Made by a program: the position numbers and the translations under genes | The notes under the pieces: model-generated | Seen by the model: only the letters and a program-made list of their open reading frames with translations | Databases searched by the model: none | Told to the model about the DNA's origin: nothing | Assembly (NCBI GenBank): GCA_016197345.1 | Contig: JACPVY010000003.1 | Coordinates: 689-7,688 of the forward strand | Source of the DNA: Burkholderiales bacterium | Lineage (GTDB): Bacteria; Pseudomonadota; Gammaproteobacteria; Burkholderiales; Burkholderiaceae_D | Length of the DNA: 7,000 nt | Direction of reading: 5' to 3' | Shown: piece after piece, positions 1 to 6,012 of the stretch | Position numbering within the stretch: the first letter of the stretch is position 1 | Layout: the number at the start of each line of letters is the position of its first letter

Positions 1-1020
1 ACTGGCGGTAATGTAAATCAAGGCACGTTCGGTTTTGATCGGCATTTTACTAATCGCCTGCCGCATCCGTTCTGCAACTTGCAAGGCGTCAGATAGATTC
101 GTCCTTGGCAGCAAGACGGCAAATTCTTCACCGCCGAGGCGGCCTAGCATATCGCTATCGCGCAATTGTTTTTGCCCAACTTCAACCACCGACTTCAACA
201 CCACATCCCCCACTTGGTGGCCATAGGTGTCATTGACGCGTTTAAAAAAATCCAAGTCCAGCATGATTAAAGCGGTGCTATGCCCAGGACGCCGCGCTAA
301 CGCCATCCATGGCGTGAGCGCATTGTAAAAGCCACGCCGATTGGGCGCATCGGTGAGCGGATCGACCACGGCTAAGCGTTGCAATTCCAGCTCTTGTTTT
401 TCGCGAGAAATCAACAAAAAACCAAAACCATTGACCAACATCAACAGATACATACCAATGAAGGTTAAGTCTTGCAACCAGCTGATCGCCATGATGCTGG
501 CCTGCTCAGGCATCATCCACGCCCAACCCGCGCGTAAAGCGACTATTCCCGCTAATAAATAGGTCGAAGCAACGATAAAGCGCCCTAGCCTAGTCGCGCT
601 ACGCCAACGCATACCACTGGCACCGCACACGTAGAGCACGCTGACTGCCAACGAGCTAATGCCTACTCGCACATTCGGCGGCTGCGCGCTGGCATAAGCT
701 AGCACAAAAGCAGCTAGACCTATGCCTAGCGGCAGCCACAGATAGCGACGCCATTCGATATGCTCGCTGTCTTCCCACATCGCTGCCGCCTCCAATGCGA
801 TACCGGATAACAACAAGACATTACCGAATAAGATCGACAACAGATCGCTAATGTCGCCGCGCAGCCCGAGCAAAAACCAAGCGGCGGCTTGCACCAGTTT
901 GGCATAGGACCACCACGACGCGTCGAGCGACTTGCGCATGCCAAAATCAAATAGCAAGAGCGCCGTCGCCAACGTGAGATTGCCCAAAGCCAACATCATA
1001 ATCAGGGTCTTGATGTCCAT
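1..1020 (-). CDS. Membrane-anchored GGDEF diguanylate cyclase (3' end beyond window)
   Basis: The reading frame stays open from an ATG at 1020 to the window edge, giving 340 codons with no stop, so the C-terminus is missing. Residues 1-205 are strongly hydrophobic, with about seven predicted membrane helices (near 4-23, 36-53, 60-78, 93-112, 119-136, 147-166 and 183-204). A short linker then leads to a GGDEF domain beginning near DPLTDAPNRRGF (220-231). The metal-binding segment LDLDFFKRVNDTYGH is at 254-268 and the active-site GGEEF is at 296-300. RDSD at 287-290 has the spacing of the RxxD product-inhibition site. An active enzyme is therefore expected: it would condense two GTP into cyclic di-GMP at the inner membrane and be feedback-inhibited. 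An AGAGGT ribosome binding site lies about 6 bases before the ATG. The gene follows the ndh-like gene by 59 bases. The input sensed by the membrane part is unknown, and a downstream EAL domain cannot be excluded. Confidence 0.93.
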   Translation of the reverse strand, partial: MDIKTLIMMLALGNLTLATALLLFDFGMRKSLDASWWSYAKLVQAAAWFLLGLRGDISDLLSILFGNVLLLSGIALEAAAMWEDSEHIEWRRYLWLPLGIGLAAFVLAYASAQPPNVRVGISSLAVSVLYVCGASGMRWRSATRLGRFIVASTYLLAGIVALRAGWAWMMPEQASIMAISWLQDLTFIGMYLLMLVNGFGFLLISREKQELELQRLAVVDPLTDAPNRRGFYNALTPWMALARRPGHSTALIMLDLDFFKRVNDTYGHQVGDVVLKSVVEVGQKQLRDSDMLGRLGGEEFAVLLPRTNLSDALQVAERMRQAISKMPIKTERALIYITAS

Positions 1021-1061
1021 TGCGCTACCTCTTTCCACCTTTCATGGGCTGGCTTGACTGC

Positions 1062-1094
1062 TAATGAGCTTAATGCAGCTTAATGCAGCTTAAT
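1062..1094. repeat. 10-bp tandem repeat at the 3' end of the ndh-like gene
   Basis: The unit taatgcagct (plus strand) occurs at 1071-1080 and 1081-1090. A degenerate copy missing one base is at 1062-1070 and a four-base start of another is at 1091-1094. On the coding strand the unit is AGCTGCATTA, and it supplies the final Lys-Leu-His codons and the TAA stop of the ndh-like gene before continuing into the spacer. Because the stop is reached in the first unit, gain or loss of a unit would leave the protein end unchanged. The likely origin is replication slippage. Confidence 0.85.
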
Positions 1095-2153
1095 TCGCGG
1101 ATTACTGACGCGATTAATCGTCTCGGCCCAAGTCGCCAGCCAGGTATGAAATACGCCATTGACTGCAATTTGATGATGCTTATGCAGCCACCAATACATC
1201 CATTTCGCGATATAGCCTTCGATAAACACGGAGCCGCTCGCGATGGCGCCCATCAAGCTACCGACGGTGCTGTAATTCCCCATCGACACCAGCGAACCGT
1301 AATCGACATACTTGAACTCCAACAAACTCTTGCCTGCCATTTGCCGCACCAAGGACTTGGCCAATAGCGCTGCCTGTTGATGCGCCGACTGCGCGCGTGG
1401 CGGCACCGCTGGCAGGCCATCACCCTGCGGACAACAAGCGCAATCACCTAATGCAAAAATATTGGCGTCGCGCGTTGTCTGCAATGTTGGCGTGACATGC
1501 AACTGGTTGATGCGATTGGTTTCCAAACCGTCAATTTCACGCAAAAAGTCTGGCGCTTTAATCCCCGCCGCCCACACCACGAGGCTAGATGGGATGAATT
1601 TACCGCTTGCCATTTTGACACCGTCACTCGATATCTGCACCACTTTTTCATTGCTATGGATTTCGATATCGAGCTTGCGCAATTGCAGCGCGACTGCACT
1701 CGACAAGCGCTCAGGCAACATCTGCAAAATGCGTGGTGCGGCATCAACTATGGCGATTTTCAAATCGCGTTCAGGATGGAAATTCGCCAAGCCATAGCTG
1801 CTTAAAATGCGCGCCGTCATATGCAGCTCGGCAGATAATTCAACCCCAGTCGCACCGCCGCCAATAATGGTGACGGTAAAGCGCCCTTCGCCAGCGCCTT
1901 TGCTTTGGCTTTGCGCTCGCAAACAAGAATTAATTAAACGTTGATGAAAGCGTTCGGCGGCAACTGGCGTATCAAGCATGATGCAATGCTCACGCGCGCC
2001 GACCAGAATGATTTCTGCGCGCTGTTTTTTGCCCAATTTGCGGCCCAACCGCACCGCTAGCTCCAAACCACCGGCCCCACCACCAACGATGACTATTGTT
2101 GGCGTGCCTTTACTCATCCCCCCATTCGTTCCTGCTGCTTGTGCTTGAGTCAA
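1080..2153 (-). CDS. ndh: Type II NADH dehydrogenase-like FAD/NAD(P) oxidoreductase with apparent internal deletion
   Basis: This family passes electrons from NADH to quinone at the inner membrane face without pumping protons. Seen here are an N-terminal dinucleotide-binding GGGAGG (24-29), a second one, IIGGGATGVELSAEL (96-110), for NADH, and the FAD-contacting ALGDCA (234-239). The C-terminal amphipathic anchor (about 309-340) ends in the family-typical PRIKLH. The product is 357 residues, whereas relatives are usually about 430-440. The shortfall is internal: after AEIILV (46-51) the protein jumps directly to GAREHCIMLDTP (52-63), skipping the stretch that normally holds the LLHEVA-type isoalloxazine contact and the VIAxGS motif. 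It is probably inactive or altered, although the frame is kept. The first codon is TTG with AAGGGG upstream; an ATG at 2117 (residue 13) is the alternative start, with weaker ribosome binding site spacing. It could equally be annotated as a pseudogene. Confidence 0.85.
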   Translation of the reverse strand: MTQAQAAGTNGGMSKGTPTIVIVGGGAGGLELAVRLGRKLGKKQRAEIILVGAREHCIMLDTPVAAERFHQRLINSCLRAQSQSKGAGEGRFTVTIIGGGATGVELSAELHMTARILSSYGLANFHPERDLKIAIVDAAPRILQMLPERLSSAVALQLRKLDIEIHSNEKVVQISSDGVKMASGKFIPSSLVVWAAGIKAPDFLREIDGLETNRINQLHVTPTLQTTRDANIFALGDCACCPQGDGLPAVPPRAQSAHQQAALLAKSLVRQMAGKSLLEFKYVDYGSLVSMGNYSTVGSLMGAIASGSVFIEGYIAKWMYWWLHKHHQIAVNGVFHTWLATWAETINRVSNPRIKLH

Positions 2154-2165
2154 AACTTACCCCTT
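2151..2165 (-). promoter_or_regulatory. TTG start and ribosome binding site of the ndh-like gene
   Basis: Read on the minus strand, AAGGGG sits about six bases before a TTG start codon at 2153-2151. The in-frame ATG at 2117 has only an AGGA about 12 bases upstream and a G-run directly against it. The spacing favours the TTG start, but relatives often begin close to the glycine motif, which would favour the ATG. The choice changes the N-terminus by 12 residues. Confidence 0.45.
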
Positions 2166-2203
2166 AATTTCATGATAAATCTTGCGAGGCGCTTGGGGAT
2201 GCA

Positions 2204-2479
2204 CTAGACCTCATGTTCGACATTGGTCGTGCCATCCCCGGCTTGACTTGCCCACGCTTGCACGAAAAAGAATTTTTCTTCTTCGGTCGGTGTATCGTGC
2301 CAAAACACAATCAACGTCCCTTTGTGGTCGTGTAATTGTGAAATCTTGTGGGCAAATTCTGTATTTTGTGCAAAATCGGCCACTGCCATAGCATAACCCC
2401 ACACTCGCGTTAAGCGTTCTAGGCGGTCAGGTTCGGTTTCGCTATGGGTAGCGGTAATGGTTGGGTGATCTAAAAACAT
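2204..2479 (-). CDS. Small protein of unknown function (91 aa)
   Basis: I do not recognise this family. It is supported as a real gene by a good GGAG ribosome binding site eight bases before the ATG, by exact fit between phcQ (31-base gap) and the ndh-like gene (50-base gap), and by shared orientation. The product is soluble-looking with no signal peptide or membrane helix. It suggests a helix (about 19-39, LERLTRVWGYAMAVADFAQ), a His-rich turn LHDH (49-52), a beta strand GTLIVFW (54-60) and a second helix TPTEEEKFFFVQAWASQ (63-79), ending in an acidic His-containing tail. Seven histidines in 91 residues is high and could suggest metal or redox-cofactor contact, but no known motif is visible. 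Its position could make it an accessory of the quorum-sensing relay or of the oxidoreductase downstream; the sequence does not decide between these. Confidence 0.75.
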   Translation of the reverse strand: MFLDHPTITATHSETEPDRLERLTRVWGYAMAVADFAQNTEFAHKISQLHDHKGTLIVFWHDTPTEEEKFFFVQAWASQAGDGTTNVEHEV

Positions 2480-2501
2480 GAGAACTTCTCCAGAATATTC
2501 T
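2480..2501. promoter_or_regulatory. Two adjacent short palindromes around the small gene's ribosome binding site
   Basis: In the 31-base gap between phcQ and the small gene, GAGAACTTCTC (2480-2490) is a palindrome around one central base and AGAATATTCT (2492-2501) is a perfect 10-base palindrome. The first abuts the start codon, and the GGAG ribosome binding site lies across the junction. They could form an operator or a small RNA fold that controls translation. The arms are only five bases each, so chance is possible. Confidence 0.35.
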
Positions 2502-2510
2502 AAGTGGCGT

Positions 2511-3491
2511 TTAGAATTGCTCTATCCAGTTCGCCAGCCGCATTTCTGGCGGTTCACTTTCAAAGCGCTGAATATGACAATACAAGCCCGGCGCCTGTCT
2601 TTCAATCTGCATTTGGTAACCACATTGCTCTACCCACAGCAATAAGGCAAGCCATGCGATGTGTTGCTCACCCACCGCCAGTTGCGCGGGATTTTCCAAG
2701 TAATCGGCCAAAAAGCGTTCTTGCGTTAAGCGTAGCTTGCCATTGCCTTCCACTGCCATCAAGTCACCCAATAATTCACCAGCACGTTCTTCAAACTGGC
2801 TAATCTTCCACTCTTGGGCGGTGATGATTTCCATGTGGCGCTTTAATAGCCGTGCGAAATTACCATTGCGCAAAGCCTCGGCGCTGACTAATTCAAAATA
2901 ATCGTTCTTTGACCAATTCAGGCTAGGTGATTTCACGTCAACCAGCAAGGCGCCCCGCAAATAGGTGTCGATCGCCCATAAATAATTGTCACCCACCAAT
3001 GCAATGCACATGCTTTGCAAGTTGCCGATGCGATTCGAGGTAATTTGTTTTTGTAGCACCTCGAGTTTTTCTTGCAAGAGACTGGTGTGTCCCTTACGCA
3101 AGCTTGCCAATTCTAAGGCCAGCTTCAATTCCAGCCGCAGGACGGTAATGTCCCACGGTTTTTGCATATAGCGGTCGATCTGCCCCTGATTCACCGCTTC
3201 AATTGTCTGCTCTAACTCCGAATAGGCGGTGGTCAAAATCCGCACCATGTTGGGATAGCGATCACGCGCATAGTGCAGCAACTGATTGCCATAGCCATTG
3301 GGCATGCGTTGGTCAGAAATTAACACCGCTAGCGTACCAGCATGCTCATCCAGCAATTGCATGCCATCCTTTACATTGCTTGCCGTAATCACCTGCGCAA
3401 ACGCACCCACCGCACGTTGAAAATATTTGACGGTATGTTCTTCATCATCAACAAACAGGATCAGCGGTGCTTTGACGTTTGAATTTGTCAT
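2511..3491 (-). CDS. phcQ: PhcQ-like response regulator
   Basis: Residues 8-125 form a CheY-like receiver domain. Acidic pocket Asp15-Asp16 (FVDDEE), phospho-acceptor Asp60 (LISDQRMP), switch Thr88 (TTAY) and Lys111 (QKPWD) are all present, so phosphorylation is expected. A coiled-coil-like helix follows (about 125-152). Residues from about 155 to 326 form an alpha-rich region with no DNA-binding, GGDEF, HD or kinase motif that I can recognise, so the output is unknown. It is the last gene of the phcBSRQ set. In Ralstonia, PhcQ acts with PhcS and PhcR upstream of PhcA; that role is inferred here from gene order and domain layout. The ATG at 3491 is supported by AGGGAG six bases upstream. A 67-base gap separates it from phcR, the widest spacing in the operon. 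Its receiver resembles that of PhcR closely enough to suggest duplication. Confidence 0.85.
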   Translation of the reverse strand: MTNSNVKAPLILFVDDEEHTVKYFQRAVGAFAQVITASNVKDGMQLLDEHAGTLAVLISDQRMPNGYGNQLLHYARDRYPNMVRILTTAYSELEQTIEAVNQGQIDRYMQKPWDITVLRLELKLALELASLRKGHTSLLQEKLEVLQKQITSNRIGNLQSMCIALVGDNYLWAIDTYLRGALLVDVKSPSLNWSKNDYFELVSAEALRNGNFARLLKRHMEIITAQEWKISQFEERAGELLGDLMAVEGNGKLRLTQERFLADYLENPAQLAVGEQHIAWLALLLWVEQCGYQMQIERQAPGLYCHIQRFESEPPEMRLANWIEQF

Positions 3492-3558
3492 TGATCGCTC
3501 CCTTTTTTCTTATGCTGCATTAATCGGAAAACTGCGGCGCATAACATTGCTATCGTCC

Positions 3559-4656
3559 TCAATCGCCAAGCGGGAAGTTCAGCATTACTGTGGTGCCGCG
3601 ATTCGGTTCGGATTCAATGACGATGCTGCCACCAAACGATTGCATCACGCGCTTGCAGAATATCATTCCCCAGCCAGTTGAGCTCTGCGCATCCGCACTC
3701 GGCGCGGTAGGGTCATTCAATAAGCGTTGTAAAGCATCTTGCGACATGCCGATGCCATTGTCTGCGATCATGATATGCGGCTGCTGCTCTACGCTAACGG
3801 CAAAAGTAATCCGCGCATCTGGGCGCCCCACCAATGCATGCAAGGCATTGCTGAGCACCGATGACAAAACCAGTGAAACGCAATTGGGCATCGTGCGTAT
3901 CAAAAAATCGTTTTCAACTTCTATTTTGATCATACTGCGTTCTGCCATGCTGAGCGGATAAGTCGCTAGCAAAGACGCAATCAGTTGTTGTGCTGTGGTG
4001 CCGCTATTTTCCCCCGACGGGCTGGCCGAATTGCGGATCGAGGCGACAAAGGTATTCAAAACAGAGAGGCAATAATGGGTGTTGTTGGCAATCGAGGTGG
4101 CATAGTTGCCAATCTCGTTGCGCCCTAATTGGCCTTCGGTGTTCGACGCTTTCAGCAAATCATCAGCAACGTGGCCTATCGTCGCTAACGGCGCATTCAA
4201 TTCGTGTGCTAAAAAGGCGAGTGTCTCGTCAATCGCCATCAATTTTTGTTGCTTTGCGCTACGCTCACGGGCTAAGGCGCTCGCCATCCGCAAGACACGA
4301 CGGATTTCCATCAACCCTAGCGGTTTTTCGAGGATTTGGAAAATTTCGCCAGAATTGATCGTTTCCAGCAAGACACTTTTATCGACATACGCGGTGACTA
4401 GAATGCGTACGATTTGTGGGTATTCGCGTTCCACTTGACGCAGTAAATCGCCACCATCGCGTCCAGGCATACGGTAATCCGTCACCAACACGCCAACCCG
4501 GTTATGTGGATCAGCCAAAATTTCGAGCGCTGCATCAGCGGACAAGGCAGTCAACACTTCATAATCTGTACCGACAGCAGAGGCGAAGTACTTACAGGCC
4601 ATGCGCTCGTCATCGACATATAAAATCGTGATTGCCTTGTGTTCTAGCTCTTCCAT
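3559..4656 (-). CDS. phcR: PhcR-like response regulator with histidine-kinase output domain
   Basis: A receiver domain (8-125) has Asp15-Asp16, phospho-acceptor Asp60 (VTDYRMP), Thr88 (VTAY) and Lys111 (EKPLG). It is followed by a histidine kinase core: H-box LAHELNAP with His151, N-box SNALHAL (269-275, Asn270), G1 box ADNGIGM (298-304) and G2 box TGWGMIFCKRV (327-337). This receiver-then-kinase order, rather than a DNA-binding output, is the hallmark of Ralstonia PhcR, which relays the PhcS signal and controls PhcA activity after transcription. The usual F-box between G1 and G2 is not recognisable (LLNDPTAP occupies the place), and G2 has a single G-x-G pair, so ATP handling may be reduced. 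No membrane helix is present, so it is cytoplasmic. The ATG directly follows the phcS stop, with a strong AGGAGG-type site inside phcS, implying coupled translation. Confidence 0.9.
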   Translation of the reverse strand: MEELEHKAITILYVDDERMACKYFASAVGTDYEVLTALSADAALEILADPHNRVGVLVTDYRMPGRDGGDLLRQVEREYPQIVRILVTAYVDKSVLLETINSGEIFQILEKPLGLMEIRRVLRMASALARERSAKQQKLMAIDETLAFLAHELNAPLATIGHVADDLLKASNTEGQLGRNEIGNYATSIANNTHYCLSVLNTFVASIRNSASPSGENSGTTAQQLIASLLATYPLSMAERSMIKIEVENDFLIRTMPNCVSLVLSSVLSNALHALVGRPDARITFAVSVEQQPHIMIADNGIGMSQDALQRLLNDPTAPSADAQSSTGWGMIFCKRVMQSFGGSIVIESEPNRGTTVMLNFPLGD

Positions 4657-4674
4657 CTATGCCCCTCCTCGTTC
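4653..4674 (-). promoter_or_regulatory. phcS-phcR junction: stop abutting start, with strong ribosome binding site
   Basis: On the minus strand the phcS stop TAG (4659-4657) is followed without a gap by the phcR ATG (4656-4654). GAGGAGGGG lies within the last phcS codons (encoding the Arg-Gly-Gly-Ala tail), about five bases before TAGATG. This layout favours translational coupling and near-equal output of the kinase and its partner regulator. Confidence 0.8.
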
Positions 4675-5997
4675 GGCGCGCGGCAAGTCAAAAATCATTT
4701 TAGTCCATTCGCCGACGACACTCTCGGCCATCAAGGTTCCGCCATGTTGTTCAATTACGCGGTAACTGATGCTCAAGCCCAGCCCTAAACCCTGCCCTAC
4801 TTCCCGTGTGGTAAAAAACGGCTCGAATACGCGCTGCAAATTCGTCGCCGATATACCTGGTCCATTATCCAGCACTTCGACCCGCAAACGGTTGTCAACC
4901 CAGCTTGCGGACACATGTATTTTCATCTCTGGCTGATTCGCTTTGCGCATTGCCAACACTGCGTTGCTCAAAAGATTGATCAAGACCCCAACCAGCGCGC
5001 CATCATCGCCACGCACCATGTCTTCTTCCGGCAAATCACTGGTCACTTTGACACCTTTTAATTCGTGACCGGTGAAGCGAATCGCCGTTTCCAATACTTT
5101 CTTGAAGGGAAATTGATTGCCTATCATCTGCGTATCGGGATTGCGATAGGCAAATGTTTTCAGATCAGAAACGATGTGTTGCACACGACGCATACCTTGT
5201 TTCGCGTCTTCTAAACATTCACGTAGCGTCGGCGATTCATGCGAAATTGGTTCTTCCATCGCCAAATCAATTGCCATCAGACAATAGCTGACGGGATTAT
5301 TAACTTCATGCAACAAACCCGCGGCCAAGGTACCAATGGCAGCCATTTTTTCTTGTTGCAACATTTGCCCTTTAATTTGCGACAAATCACGATTCGTGCG
5401 CTCAAGCTGGCGATTACGCTCAGCCAATTCGGCCCGCAATTGAAAGAGCATGAAACGGGCTTTTTCGTTGTACATGGTACAGGCCGAGGCAGTCACGCCA
5501 CCGAAAGCGAGTAATAGCGAATTGACCAAAAAAGGGCCATGCAAGACAAAACTTTCAGGGTAATTCGCACAAGCAAAGACATACAGCACTAGTGTCAAGG
5601 CGCTAAGCAATAAGTTTTGCAAGACGCTAAAAGGCAGCGCGATCCCAGAAGCGTAGATGGCGAGATTGAGGCCCGCGTAATAAATCGAGTTAGCCCCTTC
5701 GGTGACTGAGATCATCCACGCAATCATGACTTGCGGCATCATCAGCCAAAAAAACGTCAGTGCAGGAGTATAGATCCGTCCCCAATTTGTTCGGAGTAAC
5801 AAAATCGCACCAAAGATGACGAGTGAACAGAGGATACGTGCGAGCGCAAAATCGAGCTGGTGTTGTGGATATAAGCCGTAATCGAGAACTGCACCTGCCA
5901 ATACCATCACAATGCAGATATAGGCACCACCCCGACTCGAATCGAGGCGGTAATTGCGCAATACCATTTCATAACCAGGGTGTGGCCGTTTGATCAT
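4657..5997 (-). CDS. phcS: PhcS-like membrane sensor histidine kinase
   Basis: The N-terminal 175 residues hold about six predicted membrane helices (near 24-42, 52-69, 77-98, 104-121, 125-142 and 151-172) with very short loops and no large periplasmic domain. This fits sensing a lipophilic ligand in or at the membrane. A coiled-coil linker (about 183-218) leads to the kinase core: H-box GLLHEVNNP with phospho-acceptor His230, N-box LINLLSNAV (Asn341, Asn345), G1 DNGPGI (377-382), F-box FEPFFTT (391-397) and G2 GQGLGLGLSI (401-410). All canonical parts are intact, so autophosphorylation is expected. In Ralstonia, PhcS senses the PhcB-made 3-hydroxy fatty acid methyl ester and signals to PhcR. 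The gene starts 15 bases after phcB. The ATG at 5997 has only a weak GAAAG-like site; Met11 (5967) is a less convincing alternative. Confidence 0.9.
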   Translation of the reverse strand: MIKRPHPGYEMVLRNYRLDSSRGGAYICIVMVLAGAVLDYGLYPQHQLDFALARILCSLVIFGAILLLRTNWGRIYTPALTFFWLMMPQVMIAWMISVTEGANSIYYAGLNLAIYASGIALPFSVLQNLLLSALTLVLYVFACANYPESFVLHGPFLVNSLLLAFGGVTASACTMYNEKARFMLFQLRAELAERNRQLERTNRDLSQIKGQMLQQEKMAAIGTLAAGLLHEVNNPVSYCLMAIDLAMEEPISHESPTLRECLEDAKQGMRRVQHIVSDLKTFAYRNPDTQMIGNQFPFKKVLETAIRFTGHELKGVKVTSDLPEEDMVRGDDGALVGVLINLLSNAVLAMRKANQPEMKIHVSASWVDNRLRVEVLDNGPGISATNLQRVFEPFFTTREVGQGLGLGLSISYRVIEQHGGTLMAESVVGEWTKMIFDLPRAERGGA

Positions 5998-6012
5998 TGT
6001 GACTACTTTCGG

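Noticed and set aside
726..950. Minus-strand 74-codon frame inside the diguanylate cyclase gene
   Set aside because: It overlaps the well-supported cyclase frame entirely and gives a Cys/Arg-rich composition typical of an out-of-frame shadow.
1462..1805. Overlapping plus-strand frames of about 100-110 codons opposite the ndh-like gene, considered as antisense genes
   Set aside because: They lie opposite a gene with recognisable family motifs, look like random composition and resemble no known protein.
2150..2173. Seven-codon mini-ORF (ATG at 2173) whose TGA overlaps the TTG start of the ndh-like gene, considered as a leader peptide
   Set aside because: It has no ribosome binding site and is too short to distinguish from chance.
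3514..3523. The 10-mer gctgcattaa on the plus strand also occurs on the minus strand in the ndh 3' repeat, considered as a dispersed repeat or binding site
   Set aside because: It is a single extra match in the opposite orientation with no matching context, so chance is the simpler explanation.
3510..3544. Inverted repeat TTATGC...GCATAA in the phcR-phcQ gap, considered as a terminator or attenuator
   Set aside because: The stem is only six bases with a 23-base loop and no T-run follows on the coding strand, so it is not supported as a terminator.
3590..4438. Plus-strand frames of 110-123 codons opposite phcR
   Set aside because: They are antisense shadows of a gene with clear receiver and kinase motifs; no independent support.
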